Assembly (NCBI GenBank): GCA_009827225.1 | Contig: WUAI01000007.1 | Location: 1 to 64,000, forward strand | Direction: 5' to 3' | Source: Flavobacteriaceae bacterium | Lineage (GTDB): Bacteria; Bacteroidota; Bacteroidia; Flavobacteriales; Flavobacteriaceae | Length of the DNA stretch: 64,000 bases | Shown: positions 52,621-62,342 of the stretch, one piece after another | How positions within the stretch are numbered: position 1 is the first letter of the stretch | Layout: every line of letters starts with the position of its first letter | The notes under the pieces: model-generated | Seen by the model: the letters and a program-made list of their open reading frames with translations, nothing else | The model's database searches: none | What the model was told of the DNA's origin: nothing | Position numbers and translations under genes: made by a program

Positions 52621-53202
52621 ATGAAAAAACTTCTATTAAGTATGATCGTTCTTGCCCTGATTTTATTTGTATCCTGCAAGGAATCGGCAGGCACCGAAGC
52701 CGAGGCCGAAACTACCGAGACCGCCGAAACTGAAATGGCAGGTCCCGATTACGCCGACTTCGATGCGAAAGTAAGTACCATACGCGCTTTTTTTACGGCT
52801 CATGAGAACGAAGATCTCGAGGCCCAGGCAAGTATGCTTGCCGACACCATCACTTGGAGTCCGCCGGTTTTCAATGATTATGCTTTTTTAGGCAAAGATG
52901 AATTACTGGCTACCTTGAAGAATTACCACGATACCTATGATGATATCAAATACACTGAAGGTGTGGTGACTCAGGATTCGGTAGTAGGAGGCTTTTATTC
53001 CGGTTCGCACTATCCGCAAGCAACAGCAACCAATGTTGCGGACGTACTTCGTATTTATGGAACCTGGACCGCCAAACATTCGGAAAGTGGTGAAGAGATA
53101 GGCGTCAAGTTCTTTAGCCTTGCTTCTTTTGATGCCGATGGCAAAATAGCCACCTATTCCAGTTATTTTGATACCAGCAATCTGGCTAGATCTGAAGAGT
53201 AA
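52621..53202 (+). CDS. Lipoprotein with SnoaL-like (NTF2-fold) domain
   Basis: 193 residues. Lipoprotein signal with Cys20 (FVSC-KE), an Ala/Glu/Thr-rich linker, then a cystatin-like alpha+beta domain (about 45-185: VSTIRAFFTAHENEDLEAQASMLADTITWSPP, LGKDELLATLKNYHD, YGTWTAKHSESGEEIGVKFFSLASFDADGKI) typical of SnoaL-like proteins. Binds or converts an unknown small molecule. A terminator follows. Confidence 0.85.
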   Translation: MKKLLLSMIVLALILFVSCKESAGTEAEAETTETAETEMAGPDYADFDAKVSTIRAFFTAHENEDLEAQASMLADTITWSPPVFNDYAFLGKDELLATLKNYHDTYDDIKYTEGVVTQDSVVGGFYSGSHYPQATATNVADVLRIYGTWTAKHSESGEEIGVKFFSLASFDADGKIATYSSYFDTSNLARSEE

Positions 53203-53223
53203 TAAAATCCGTTTCAAAAACAA

Positions 53224-53248
53224 AAGGCCCGTTATCCGGGCCTTTTTT
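53224..53248 (+). terminator. Terminator after the SnoaL-like lipoprotein gene
   Basis: Stem AAGGCCCG/CGGGCCTT with a 5-nt loop and T-run. Confidence 0.88.
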
Positions 53249-53269
53249 ATGAATAGACTCTTACAATTA

Positions 53270-53277
53270 TAATTTTG
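53270..53277 (+). promoter_or_regulatory. -7 promoter element of the 100-residue membrane protein gene
   Basis: TAATTTTG fits TAnnTTTG and lies 29 bp before the ATG. No -33 TTG seen. Confidence 0.45.
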
Positions 53278-53306
53278 TAACTTAATCCTTCAGTAAACAT
53301 TCATCC

Positions 53307-53609
53307 ATGCACGACCCGGATAAAGAAATGATGGATTATATCGATAAGTACATTGTGCGAGGTCGACATAGTGATGCTGCGGACGATAGTGCAGGAGCTG
53401 CATGGGCGGCTTATCAACGAGGTGATTTTTCGGTCCCCGATTGGTTTGCTGAAGAGTACCGGACAGGAAAATCCAGTGCTCCGGTTTCACAATTTAACCG
53501 TTCAGAAAGAGTGTCCCCTATACTCACTCTCGATTCTTTTCTAAAGAGCATGGGCATCCTTTTCATAGCGCTCATTATCATTTTCCTGCTGTATTGGATC
53601 TTTAGCTGA
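53307..53609 (+). CDS. Small membrane protein of unknown function
   Basis: 100 residues: an acidic/aromatic cytosolic part (MHDPDKEMMDYIDKYIVRGR ... AYQRGDFSVPDWFAEEYRTGK) and one C-terminal membrane helix (about 77-99: LKSMGILFIALIIIFLLYWIF). No family recognised. It has its own promoter and a terminator-like structure behind it. Confidence 0.72.
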   Translation: MHDPDKEMMDYIDKYIVRGRHSDAADDSAGAAWAAYQRGDFSVPDWFAEEYRTGKSSAPVSQFNRSERVSPILTLDSFLKSMGILFIALIIIFLLYWIFS

Positions 53610-53636
53610 TCCGTCTTGTGCTATTTATCATAACAA

Positions 53637-53708
53637 AAACACCACCTCGGCTCTCCTCCTTTTGGCATAGGGGTCCAGTATCCCTACCGGCGGCTCGAGG
53701 TGGTGTTT
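53637..53708. terminator. Long-loop hairpin between convergent genes
   Basis: AAACACCACCTCG and CGAGGTGGTGTTT form a perfect 13-bp stem around a 46-nt loop that itself can pair (AGGG/CCCT). A- and T-runs on the outer sides suit termination in both directions. The large loop is unusual. Confidence 0.6.
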
Positions 53709-53807
53709 AAACCAACCTAAACTATTTGTAATCTAAAAGTAACAGCGAATTTTTGATTATCAAAAGGTTGTTACTCGGCTTTTATAAATTAAGATTCAAC
53801 CGTAGGG

Positions 53808-55109
53808 TTACTCTCCTACTTTACTTAAAAATTCGATGTCATTCTCCACAGTAAGCAATAACAAACTGGTGGCCGTACAAAACACCGGACTTGTAATACA
53901 GTGGTGTCCATTCCAACTTCCATCAGGATTTTGGATCTTCAAAATTCTTCCGCTCATATCGTCGTACCAATTGTTCCAATCCTTGTCTTGGTTAACAACC
54001 AACGACTCTCCCGTTTGCAGGAAACTCAGGAACTCTTCTCCACCGTTGTTTCCAAATCCGTTGAGCACATCCTCTCGCTGTGCTGTCTTCTTACCGGACT
54101 GATACACTTCATAGGCTGTGGTATATTCCATAGCCTCAGTTTCACCGTAGCCAATCTTCACAAGGTTATCCACAGTTACTTCCTCATTTTTGTCCAGTTT
54201 CCCTTCTTTCTTGGCTTTGTTAAGAGCTTCCTCCGCTTCTCGCGCTTCCTTGGCACTGGCACGTACACTGTTACTCACCGCGTACAACATAATTCCTGCT
54301 CCATCTTCGGTTCTCACATTTCCGCTCTTCGCATCGTAATTATCTTTTTGATACTTCTTGGATCTTTCGATAACTTTTTTGTCCACATCGGCTCCGACGG
54401 CATCGGCACTTTCCAGTGCACTCATTGCAAGTCCGCTTTGAAGGACTCCGGCCCATCCTGCTCCTTTTTGTCTACCCGAGGCATCCGTCCCCTGCTGAAT
54501 CTTCGATACACAAATATCCAGGCAACGAGCTACTCTTTTTTTGTCTACACCTTTCAGCTTGCGATCCATCAAGTTGGATAACACCTGGGCGGTGAGCACC
54601 GCATCAATATTCTGGCCTAATTTTGATTGAATTTGGGTCCCTCTTACATCTGTAATATAGGGATCACTTTTAGGAGCGTTTTCAACGGTTTCCAGCAGGT
54701 AATTGATGGCATCTTTCAAACTCTTTGAATATTGCCCCGACTGTAAGGTAGTCCCGCTCCTTAAGAAAGCCTGCACCACCATTGCAGTGGTAGCCGGATC
54801 GGCCTTCACCGCATGAGGATCGCGAACGTGCTGAGCCGAATGACTGCCGGCTCCATAGCCTCCATTTGGAAGTTGAGCATCCCTTAGCCAGGCCAGGCCA
54901 TCTCTTACTGATAGGTTCAAATTCTCATTGGTCTTAAAGACTTCAAAGTTCTTCGAAGATTGTTCTCCCATTACTGTCATAAATACGCATCCTTCAATGG
55001 GTTCAAGGACACGTTTGGTTTCGGCATAGCGTTCTTCGGAATCACCCGAGAATATCCAAAACCCTGTCATAAATACCGGCAATACCAGTAGTAGCAATTT
55101 AGTTTTCAT
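53808..55109 (-). CDS. Secreted alpha/alpha-toroid protein (prenyltransferase/squalene-cyclase-like repeats)
   Basis: 433 residues from MKTKLLLLVLPVFMTGFWIF, a signal peptide or anchor; an ATG two codons upstream is possible. Repeats of the squalene cyclase/prenyltransferase type are visible: LSVRDGLAWLRDAQLPNGGYGAGS, a middle AGVLQSGLAMSALESA element, and the end ILKIQNPDGSWNGHHCIT...FCTATSLLLLTVEN. The pattern, with G/S-W endings, predicts an alpha/alpha toroid. No cyclase DxDD motif is seen, so a binding or structural role outside the cell is more likely. A charged coiled section (about 275-310) interrupts the repeats. Confidence 0.82.
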   Translation of the reverse strand: MKTKLLLLVLPVFMTGFWIFSGDSEERYAETKRVLEPIEGCVFMTVMGEQSSKNFEVFKTNENLNLSVRDGLAWLRDAQLPNGGYGAGSHSAQHVRDPHAVKADPATTAMVVQAFLRSGTTLQSGQYSKSLKDAINYLLETVENAPKSDPYITDVRGTQIQSKLGQNIDAVLTAQVLSNLMDRKLKGVDKKRVARCLDICVSKIQQGTDASGRQKGAGWAGVLQSGLAMSALESADAVGADVDKKVIERSKKYQKDNYDAKSGNVRTEDGAGIMLYAVSNSVRASAKEAREAEEALNKAKKEGKLDKNEEVTVDNLVKIGYGETEAMEYTTAYEVYQSGKKTAQREDVLNGFGNNGGEEFLSFLQTGESLVVNQDKDWNNWYDDMSGRILKIQNPDGSWNGHHCITSPVFCTATSLLLLTVENDIEFLSKVGE

Positions 55110-55267
55110 AATCATTCAATTAATTGTTCGAATCGAAAGTATGGCTCCTTTTTACTTCGGAAAAACGATTTTGAGGCAACGATTTATTTCATATAGTGAA
55201 CGGACATTTCCACCTAGGGAATTCAAAACCAAATCAATTCATTTCGGTCTTAACAAATATTTAGTGA

Positions 55268-55297
55268 TTGGCTTTTAAACCCTTGCCGGTACTTTAG
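55268..55297 (+). promoter_or_regulatory. Promoter of the first Spy-like gene
   Basis: TTG (55268-55270), 19 bp, TACTTTAG (55290-55297; one mismatch to TAnnTTTG). Leader of about 28 nt to the ATG. The rest of the 55116-55331 stretch shows nothing else. Confidence 0.5.
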
Positions 55298-55331
55298 GTC
55301 ATACAGTCGTTAACCTTTAAAATTATGTACG

Positions 55332-55769
55332 ATGAAAAAATTATTTGTTTTGAGCTTTTTGATGCTGGCCATATCCATGCATGCTCAACGACCCGAACAT
55401 TCCCCCCGAGGAGAAAAAGGACCTATGATGGAGAAAATCAAAGAATGGACTCCCGAACAAAGGGCTGAACTTAAAACCAAGTCATTGGTTTTACACTTGG
55501 ACCTTAATAAAAAGCAAGAAGTGGAAGTCCAGAAAATTCATCTGGACCTTGAAAAGCAAAAGGAGCAACGCAAAGCGAACCGAAAAGATCCTAAGACTCT
55601 TACAGCCGACGAACTTTTCGAATTAAAAGTGGCTCAATTGGACGAAAAAATAGCCGTTAAAAGGCAATTTGAAGCCATTTTTAACAAAGAACAAATGGAA
55701 AAGTTTGAGAAGCTAAGCGTGCAGAAACAAAGGCGTCGCAAGGGGCAGGCTAAAAAGAAAAGACGTTAA
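55332..55769 (+). CDS. Spy/CpxP-like periplasmic protein
   Basis: 145 residues: signal peptide (cleavage near MHAQ-RP), then a helical, strongly basic protein with WTPEQRAELKTKSLVLHLDLNKKQEVEVQKI and a Lys/Arg-rich end (RRRKGQAKKKRR). The LTxxQ-like repeats place it near the Spy/CpxP family of periplasmic stress or metal-binding chaperones; the name is tentative. The following gene is of the same type. Confidence 0.75.
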   Translation: MKKLFVLSFLMLAISMHAQRPEHSPRGEKGPMMEKIKEWTPEQRAELKTKSLVLHLDLNKKQEVEVQKIHLDLEKQKEQRKANRKDPKTLTADELFELKVAQLDEKIAVKRQFEAIFNKEQMEKFEKLSVQKQRRRKGQAKKKRR

Positions 55770-55844
55770 GGATATTTTTGGCTTAGTTCTTGGTTAATTG
55801 GATGTAAAATAGTTACTTTAGTAACCTTAAATAATCTAATTACC

Positions 55845-56195
55845 ATGAAAAAAATCATTAAAGTTGTAGCTTTTTCTTTTGTTATGTTATTGGGAATGAG
55901 CACTATGTCTGCTCAGGAATTATCCCAAAATCAGGACCGCCCGGAGGTAGTTGCAAAACAACAAGTGGCTGCTTTGAACCAGGTTTTAGGTTTGAATGGA
56001 GACCAGCAACGAGCGGTATTCCGTGCGTTGGTTAGCAAAGAATCCAACTACAGAAAAAATGTGAGCGGTAAAGACCTCAATAATGCCACAGTTCTTGCGA
56101 ATAAAAAGAAATATGATGCCGATTTAGATGCGGCAATGAAAAAAGCCTTAACGAAAGACCAGTATTCCAAATGGCTCTCTCTTAAGGAACAATAA
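55845..56195 (+). CDS. Small secreted helical protein, Spy/CpxP-like
   Basis: 116 residues: signal peptide (cleavage near MSAQ-EL), then helices with VAALNQVLGLNGDQQRAVFRALVSKES and a conserved-looking MKKALTKDQYSKWLSLKEQ end, similar in kind to the LTxxQ segments of its upstream neighbour. Probably a periplasmic stress-related protein; the substrate is unknown. A terminator follows. Confidence 0.75.
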   Translation: MKKIIKVVAFSFVMLLGMSTMSAQELSQNQDRPEVVAKQQVAALNQVLGLNGDQQRAVFRALVSKESNYRKNVSGKDLNNATVLANKKKYDADLDAAMKKALTKDQYSKWLSLKEQ

Positions 56196-56212
56196 GTAGT
56201 AGAAAAAGGAAA

Positions 56213-56238
56213 AAGGCGCTCTGAGAGCGCCTTTTTTT
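56213..56238. terminator. Bidirectional terminator between the Spy-like gene and hemL
   Basis: Stem AAGGCGCTC/GAGCGCCTT with a 3-nt loop, T-run on the plus strand and A-run before it, so it serves both convergent genes. Confidence 0.9.
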
Positions 56239-57529
56239 ATGCCAATTTTTTTGCTGCCTTCTCACAGGCATTTATAGTGAAATCGAGGTCGTCGTAGGTC
56301 AATGCGTCGGTGAGAAACCAGGTTTCGAATGCACTCGGGGCAATGTAAACGCCGGCTTCCAGCATGGCGTGGAAAAATATCTTGAACTGGTCTCCACCTG
56401 CGGCAATCGCAGCCGTATCGAAATCTGTGACTGGCGTTTCTCCAAAATGCACAGAGATCATAGACCCCATCCTGTTAATAGTATGTGATATTTTGTACTG
56501 ATCGAGGATTTCTGCAATCCCATTATGCAGATATTCAGTTTTCTTGTCGAGAGATACAAATATTTCCGGACGGCTGTTTAATTCATTTAGCATAGCATAA
56601 CCCGCAGCCATGGCCAACGGATTTCCGCTCAGTGTTCCAGCCTGGTAAACAGGCCCTTCTGGAGCCAGAAAACTCATGATTTCAGATCGGGCTGCAAATG
56701 CGCCTACCGGTAGTCCACCGCCGATCACCTTTCCGAAGGTAACAATATCCGCATCGATTCCCAGTCGCTCCTGCACGCCTCCTTTTGCTAAGCGGAATCC
56801 CGTCATCACTTCGTCAAATATGAGCAAGATCTCATGCTCATCGCACAAAGACCTTAAACCTTCTAAAAATCCCTCTTGTGGCGGAATGCATCCCATATTT
56901 CCTGCCACCGGTTCAATGATCACACAGGCTATTTCATCTTTGTTTTCTGAAATGATCTCTGAAACATGTTCAAGATCATTGTATCTCGCAAGCAAGGTAT
57001 CACGGGCAGTCCCCTTTGTAACCCCCGGACTATTTGGTGTCCCGAATGTTACGGCACCACTTCCTGCCTGTATTAAAAAAGAATCACTATGCCCGTGGTA
57101 ACAACCTGCAAATTTTATGATCTTATCCTTACCGGTGTATCCGCGAGCCAGCCGAACTGCACTCATGCAGGCTTCCGTACCACTATTCACAAAACGTATT
57201 TTATCGATGTTGGGCACCATTGATACAGCCAGCTGGGCAATCTCCGTTTCCAATGCTGTAGGCATTCCAAAGGAGGTTCCTTTCTTAGACCTTTCGATCA
57301 CGGCATTTACAACGGGTTCATGGGCATGCCCCAGGATCATGGGTCCCCAGGAATTGATATAGTCGATCAGGCGGTTACCATCGGCATCATACAGGTAAGC
57401 TCCTTTAGCACTTTCAACAAAAATTGGGTCACCACCCACAGCCTTAAAGGCACGAACCGGAGAGTTCACGCCTCCGGGAATCACTTGTTGTGCCTTTTGA
57501 AAAAGGGCACTACTTCGTTTATAAATCAT
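56237..57529 (-). CDS. hemL: Glutamate-1-semialdehyde 2,1-aminomutase
   Basis: 430 residues, normal length. Class III aminotransferase features: [13 protein letters not shown] at the start, [18 protein letters not shown], the CYHGHSD motif, [11 protein letters not shown] with the PLP-binding Asp, and the Schiff-base Lys in [16 protein letters not shown]. It converts glutamate-1-semialdehyde to 5-aminolevulinate, the first committed precursor of haem. It is followed upstream (in the same direction) by the glucosaminidase-LysM gene. Confidence 0.96.
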   Translation of the reverse strand: MIYKRSSALFQKAQQVIPGGVNSPVRAFKAVGGDPIFVESAKGAYLYDADGNRLIDYINSWGPMILGHAHEPVVNAVIERSKKGTSFGMPTALETEIAQLAVSMVPNIDKIRFVNSGTEACMSAVRLARGYTGKDKIIKFAGCYHGHSDSFLIQAGSGAVTFGTPNSPGVTKGTARDTLLARYNDLEHVSEIISENKDEIACVIIEPVAGNMGCIPPQEGFLEGLRSLCDEHEILLIFDEVMTGFRLAKGGVQERLGIDADIVTFGKVIGGGLPVGAFAARSEIMSFLAPEGPVYQAGTLSGNPLAMAAGYAMLNELNSRPEIFVSLDKKTEYLHNGIAEILDQYKISHTINRMGSMISVHFGETPVTDFDTAAIAAGGDQFKIFFHAMLEAGVYIAPSAFETWFLTDALTYDDLDFTINACEKAAKKLA

Positions 57530-57537
57530 ATGGAATT

Positions 57538-58368
57538 TTAACGTCCTTTTACCGAGTGCAAATATAACACTTGACCGACGGAAATGGAATTGGAACGCAA
57601 ACCATTATATTCTTTTAACGTTTCGACCGTCATATTAAATCTTCGGGCGATACTGTATAAAGTATCGCCTTTAACAACAGTATAAGTCTTTATTTTCGTT
57701 TCATCCAGTTTGGCCATTCCGGCCTTGCCTCCCAATACTTCATCATCATATTGTGTAAGATCATAGCGATGAATGATATCAATTAATTTGTTGGGATAAT
57801 TAGGATCGGTGGCGTAGCCCGCTTTTTTCAGCCCGCGGGCCCAACCTTTGTAATCGGTCTTTTTCAATTTGAAAAGATCCTGGTATCTGGATCTTCCGGT
57901 AAGAAAGAGGGAATGATCACGAAACGAGTACTTAGGATCTTTGTATTTTCTGAAACATTCTCCTTTTTCATCATCGTCATGATACACCCGCTCTCCGGTC
58001 CAGGAAGTATGACATTTTATACCGAAGTGATTGTTCGCCTTTTTAGTGAGCTCACCTCTACCGGCACCACTTTCCAGAATTCCCTGGGCTAGGGTGATAC
58101 TCGCCGGAATGCCGTATTGAAGCATTTCATCCTTAGCAATTCCCTTGTAATTATCTATATACACCGCAACGATCTCTGCATAAGAAGCATTTTTGGCGGG
58201 TTTCTTAATTACTGTTCTTGCTGTGGTCTTATTATCACTTTTAGTAGAATTCCCGATTACCACCTTCTCGGTTTTGGAAGTTTTAGAGGAAACGACTTTT
58301 TTCTTCGACTTACAAGAGCCGAGTGTAACCATTGTCACGATTAATAATGCAATAAAGCGAATGTTCAT
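57538..58368 (-). CDS. Lipoprotein glucosaminidase with LysM domain
   Basis: 276 residues. Lipoprotein signal with Cys19 (LGSC-KS), a Lys/Ser/Thr-rich linker, a FlgJ/AtlA-type glucosaminidase domain (about 60-200: [23 protein letters not shown], with the likely catalytic Glu in [26 protein letters not shown]) and a C-terminal LysM repeat (about 228-272: [30 protein letters not shown]). It should cleave peptidoglycan in the periplasm or at the outer membrane. Two bases separate it from the ACC deaminase-like gene. Confidence 0.92.
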   Translation of the reverse strand: MNIRFIALLIVTMVTLGSCKSKKKVVSSKTSKTEKVVIGNSTKSDNKTTARTVIKKPAKNASYAEIVAVYIDNYKGIAKDEMLQYGIPASITLAQGILESGAGRGELTKKANNHFGIKCHTSWTGERVYHDDDEKGECFRKYKDPKYSFRDHSLFLTGRSRYQDLFKLKKTDYKGWARGLKKAGYATDPNYPNKLIDIIHRYDLTQYDDEVLGGKAGMAKLDETKIKTYTVVKGDTLYSIARRFNMTVETLKEYNGLRSNSISVGQVLYLHSVKGR

Positions 58369-58369
58369 G

Positions 58370-59290
58370 TTAGGCGATTTGAGGTAAATTTTTCTTCTTT
58401 AATTTTTGATTCATCCCGTCGATTCCTTGAAGGCCACCGGTATGAATAGCTAAAATACGTGTATTTTCTTTGAAACGTTGATTTTTGATATCCTTAAAAA
58501 TACCGTACATCATTTTACCTGTGTAGACAGGATCAAGCGGCACTTTGGTTTGTGATTTGAAATCATTCATAAAACGAACGAGTTCAGAATCTATTTTAGC
58601 GTAACCACCGAAACAATAACGATCTGTAAGCTCAAAGTTATGTTTGGAGACGTATTTTTTTACTTCTGAAAGTTGAAAGGTACCCTTAAGCGCTGAATAA
58701 CCTATTACCGTCTGATGATCTTTGGCTCCCACAATTAAACCCGCCATGGTGCTTCCCGTACCAACGGGTACAGTGATATAATCAAATTCTGAATGGGAAA
58801 CATTCAACAATTCGGAAACGCCCTGAACTGCCAATGGATTAGTACCGCCTTCCGGAATTACATAACAATCACCGTACATTTCTTTCAGTGATGATAAGGT
58901 AGTCTCGGAATCTTTTAGACGATAGGTCTCGCGATCCACGAAATGCAAATGCATTCCCTGGGATCTTGCGAATTGTAAGGTGGGATTCAAATCCTTGCTT
59001 TTCTCAAGCTCTTCTCCACGTATCACTCCCACCGTTGGGATATTGCACATCCTGCCAGCTGCAGCCACTGCAGCGATATGATTAGAATAGGCACCTCCGA
59101 AGGTGAGCACTTTCTTAGTTTGGGTGTTTAAGGCTTCCAGAAAATTGTATTTCAGTTTTCTGAATTTATTCCCTGAAACAAAGGGATGCACCTTGTCCTC
59201 TCGGGCAATACTGAGCTGAACCGTTGTGTCCAACCAATGTGTAAGATCAATATGCTGAATTTCAGCAATAAAGTCTTCAGAAAACAACAT
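58370..59290 (-). CDS. ACC deaminase / D-cysteine desulfhydrase-like PLP enzyme
   Basis: 306 residues. The fold type II PLP signature is present: KVHPFVSGNKFRKLKYNF with the Schiff-base Lys in SGNKFRK, the GGAYSNHIAAVAAAG phosphate-binding stretch, IPEGGTNPLAVQGV and VPVGTGSTMAGL. Members open 1-aminocyclopropane-1-carboxylate or remove sulfur from D-cysteine; which one cannot be read. Co-directional with the LysM lipoprotein and hemL, perhaps one transcript. Confidence 0.87.
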   Translation of the reverse strand: MLFSEDFIAEIQHIDLTHWLDTTVQLSIAREDKVHPFVSGNKFRKLKYNFLEALNTQTKKVLTFGGAYSNHIAAVAAAGRMCNIPTVGVIRGEELEKSKDLNPTLQFARSQGMHLHFVDRETYRLKDSETTLSSLKEMYGDCYVIPEGGTNPLAVQGVSELLNVSHSEFDYITVPVGTGSTMAGLIVGAKDHQTVIGYSALKGTFQLSEVKKYVSKHNFELTDRYCFGGYAKIDSELVRFMNDFKSQTKVPLDPVYTGKMMYGIFKDIKNQRFKENTRILAIHTGGLQGIDGMNQKLKKKNLPQIA

Positions 59291-59506
59291 TTTGAATCAA
59301 GTTTTAGGTACAAATTTTATGAATTATCAAAATTACAGAAAATGAAAAAAAAGGACAGTTCGGACAATGAAAATTGAAGATAATGCATCGTTCTGAAAAT
59401 CTAACCCAATATTTTTCAATATTCCTGCTGAATTTAACAGATTTCAACGAAGGAAAATTTAATATATTATTTAGGCATTTGTTAAAATTTTATGCTTTTA
59501 ATCGAT

Positions 59507-59514
59507 TATATTTG
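59507..59514 (+). promoter_or_regulatory. -7 promoter element of the first fibre-type protein gene
   Basis: TATATTTG fits TAnnTTTG exactly, 57 bp before the ATG. A TTTG at 59478-59481 lies 25 bp upstream, further than usual. The stretch 59291-59506 is AT-rich and shows no other recognisable element. Confidence 0.6.
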
Positions 59515-59570
59515 TCATTCATCGATTTTATTACATAATATTGTAGGAATATTCTTAAAAACTAAAGCGT

Positions 59571-62042
59571 ATGAAATCAAAATTACTCACCCTAATATAT
59601 GCTTTTTCTTTCGTTGCCTTCATCGCAACAGAAAATTCTAACGCCCAGGTTGGGATCAACACTTTGAGCCCACAGGCTGGATCTATCCTTGATATTGAAA
59701 GTAACGACAAAGGAATGTTGGTACCACGTGTCAATATCTCCGATTTAAGCACTATTGCTCCCATTACAGGAGGAGCTACTGAAAGTTTACTTGTGTATAA
59801 TACCAACACCACCACCGGTAAAGGTTTCCACTACTGGAATGGAACGGTTTGGATTCCTATTGAAAGTGACGACTGGAAAGCTTCCGGTAACACGGGGACA
59901 TCACCTGCGACCCACTTCATTGGAACTATAGACAATGCTGCATTTAGTGTACGAACGAATAATATTGAAAGATATCGAATTACCAGCAACGGTTACTTCA
60001 GGTCATTCTATGACGGAACCGAAGCGGCGCCAACTTTCCAATGGAATGGTGACAATGATACCGGTATCTTCCACTCTGGTGCAGACGAAATTGCCTTTAC
60101 TACAGGCGGTACTGAAAGACTATCTATTTTGGCCGATGGACGAATTCGAGCCAATACTTCGGGTACAGCAGCAAATCCTCTATTTGGATGGACGACTGAT
60201 ACCGATAAAGGATTCTATAGCCCTGGATCCAATCAGTTTGGATTGGTAACTAATGGTACGGAGCGCTTCAGAATTCCAAATGCAGACCAGGTTCATGCCA
60301 TGAATGGCGGAACAAATAATCTGCCTTTCTATTCCTTTGATGGAGATACCAATACGGGACTTTGGAGAAGCAATACCGACCGATTGAACCTAACTGCAGG
60401 AGGCCTTGAGTTCCTCGAGTGTTTTGAAGGTGGTACAGACGAATTGATTATCAACGACAGTGCTGCTGTCATTAACACACGAATCGAATCCAGTGGAAAC
60501 GCAAACGCCCTATTTGTTGACGGAGCTAACAATAATATTGGTTTCGGTACTAATTCACCGAATACAAGTGCCCAGCTGGAAATGGCTTCCACATCTAAAG
60601 GTATTTTGATCAACAGAGTTGCGCTTACCTCTACAGCCAGCGCAAGTCCGGTTACATCTCCTGCTACAGGTTTGCTGGTTTATAATACGGCTAACTCCAG
60701 TAGCGGAAGTACAGAAGTATTACCAGGATTCTATTACTGGGATGGAAGTAGATGGATCGCCATGGGAGGAACCGGAGGAAAAGACTGGGGACTTCAAGGG
60801 AATGCAGGAACAACATTGACCAGTAATTTTATTGGAACGACAGACAATACTACCGTGGCGTTCCGCACCGATAATAGCGAGCGCATGCGAATCGTTAATG
60901 ACGGACGTGTGGCTATTAATGAAACAAACCCATTTGTGGGAGATCGATTCACAGTAACAGGTGCCAGTGGTGAATATGCTATCAACGCATATGCTTCAGG
61001 GACAGGAACAGGAATGTTTGCTTCCAATTCAGGATCTGGAGATGCTGTTGTGGGAATTACCAATGGCGGATTTGGAACCTGGGGACAATCTGCCGCCAGT
61101 AGTGCCGTAATCGGAGGTGCCGTTGCCTTAGGAACTGCTACCAACAACTCGAATGGTATGTGGAGTCTTGCAGGTGTACGACCTACATCGGGAGCAGCAC
61201 AAAACATTGGTGTACGTGGAGTATCGGGAAGTTTTACATCTGTTTCTCCTGTGGGTTACAGAACCATAGGAATCAATGCCAATGCCATCGACCTTGGAAT
61301 GTATTCTCTTACAGAAGGTCCGATAACCACCTATGGTGATATGGAAGCCGGATTATTTAAAACTAACTATACCGGCCCGAACAACGACGCAGATTCGCGT
61401 GATCCTTCAGCCAGTTTAGCAGGATACACCACAAATAGTCTTGCCGGTGCAGGAACTATGTACTATGGAGGATACTTCTATAGTGGAAGTTCGAGTCCGA
61501 ATTATGCCTATGCAGGTGCCAACTTTAATGGTACAGCGTATAAGATCATCGGTGGTGGAACTGTGTCCACAATCGTAGACGGAGCAAATGATAATGATAG
61601 CAAGAAAGTGATGTTCGCACCCGAAGCACCTGAGGTTTTATTCGAAGACTATGGTACAGGACAATTAGTGAATGGTACTGCAAATATTCGGATAGATCCA
61701 ATATTTTCCAACAATATCACTGTGGATGCCTCACATCCTTTGAAGGTATTCATTCAATTGGAAGGAGATTGTAACGGAGTGTACGTGACTAATAAAACCG
61801 CACAAGGATTTGTAGTAAAAGAATTGCAGGGAGGTACTTCCAATGTAGATTTCTCCTGGCATATTGTTGCAAATCGTAAGGACGATTCGGGAACCAGAGG
61901 AATGGCAGGTTCCAAATACGAGAACTTAAGATTCCCGGATGCACCGGATTCGCTTAAACAAGTGGAAACAAAAAGTAATACAATTAACCCTAAAACAGTA
62001 AATGATGGCAAAGAGTCTACGCTGACTACTGCCCAAAACTAA
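59571..62042 (+). CDS. Large secreted fibre-like repeat protein
   Basis: 823 residues. Signal peptide (cleavage near SNAQ-VG) followed by an N-terminal module with VGINTLSPQAGSILDIES and LVPRVNISDLSTI that recurs in the next two proteins. The body is beta-rich with at least two long repeats of the form W..xGNxGTxxxTxFIGTxDN...RTxNxERxRI (about 103-140 and 405-440), and Gly/Ser/Asn-rich segments, as in Bacteroidota tail-fibre-like surface proteins. No type A sorting tail is seen (end TLTTAQN). A terminator follows. Confidence 0.83.
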   Translation: MKSKLLTLIYAFSFVAFIATENSNAQVGINTLSPQAGSILDIESNDKGMLVPRVNISDLSTIAPITGGATESLLVYNTNTTTGKGFHYWNGTVWIPIESDDWKASGNTGTSPATHFIGTIDNAAFSVRTNNIERYRITSNGYFRSFYDGTEAAPTFQWNGDNDTGIFHSGADEIAFTTGGTERLSILADGRIRANTSGTAANPLFGWTTDTDKGFYSPGSNQFGLVTNGTERFRIPNADQVHAMNGGTNNLPFYSFDGDTNTGLWRSNTDRLNLTAGGLEFLECFEGGTDELIINDSAAVINTRIESSGNANALFVDGANNNIGFGTNSPNTSAQLEMASTSKGILINRVALTSTASASPVTSPATGLLVYNTANSSSGSTEVLPGFYYWDGSRWIAMGGTGGKDWGLQGNAGTTLTSNFIGTTDNTTVAFRTDNSERMRIVNDGRVAINETNPFVGDRFTVTGASGEYAINAYASGTGTGMFASNSGSGDAVVGITNGGFGTWGQSAASSAVIGGAVALGTATNNSNGMWSLAGVRPTSGAAQNIGVRGVSGSFTSVSPVGYRTIGINANAIDLGMYSLTEGPITTYGDMEAGLFKTNYTGPNNDADSRDPSASLAGYTTNSLAGAGTMYYGGYFYSGSSSPNYAYAGANFNGTAYKIIGGGTVSTIVDGANDNDSKKVMFAPEAPEVLFEDYGTGQLVNGTANIRIDPIFSNNITVDASHPLKVFIQLEGDCNGVYVTNKTAQGFVVKELQGGTSNVDFSWHIVANRKDDSGTRGMAGSKYENLRFPDAPDSLKQVETKSNTINPKTVNDGKESTLTTAQN

Positions 62043-62078
62043 TGAGTAATTAATGATTGATTTTTTTTAAGATTGGAT

Positions 62079-62108
62079 AAAACCCGGAGTGTAAACTTCG
62101 GGTTTTTA
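62079..62108 (+). terminator. Terminator after the large fibre-like gene
   Basis: Stem AAAACCCG/CGGGTTTT around a 12-nt loop followed by T residues. Confidence 0.8.
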
Positions 62109-62142
62109 GCTTGTTGAAGAGTTTAACCATCTTATTTAGCAA

Positions 62143-62169
62143 CTAACTATCTGTAATCGTGATAGTTAG
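62143..62169. promoter_or_regulatory. Inverted repeat, possible operator
   Basis: CTAACTATC and GATAGTTAG, a perfect 9-bp inverted repeat with a 9-nt centre, lie about 175 bp before the next gene in a geneless stretch. No T-run. Could bind a dimeric regulator or form a hairpin; no further evidence. The remainder of 62170-62342 is AT-rich and shows nothing else. Confidence 0.35.
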
Positions 62170-62342
62170 CTCACATTTTCCCTGTTAATAGGCTGTCCCA
62201 GTGGATGAGACATTGAAAATTTTTTAAAAATTATGTAGTATTTTACTTACTTATTTGATTTTTAGTGCATTTCGTCGATATTTTTTGGTTTTTATGGATT
62301 AAAGTATGTATTTTGGTCTTCCAAATCTTAAAAACTGACATC

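Noticed and set aside
53901-54581. 226-codon open frame opposite the toroid protein gene
   Set aside because: Low-complexity, Cys/Phe/Ser-rich shadow of a well-supported gene on the other strand, without start context or recognisable domain.
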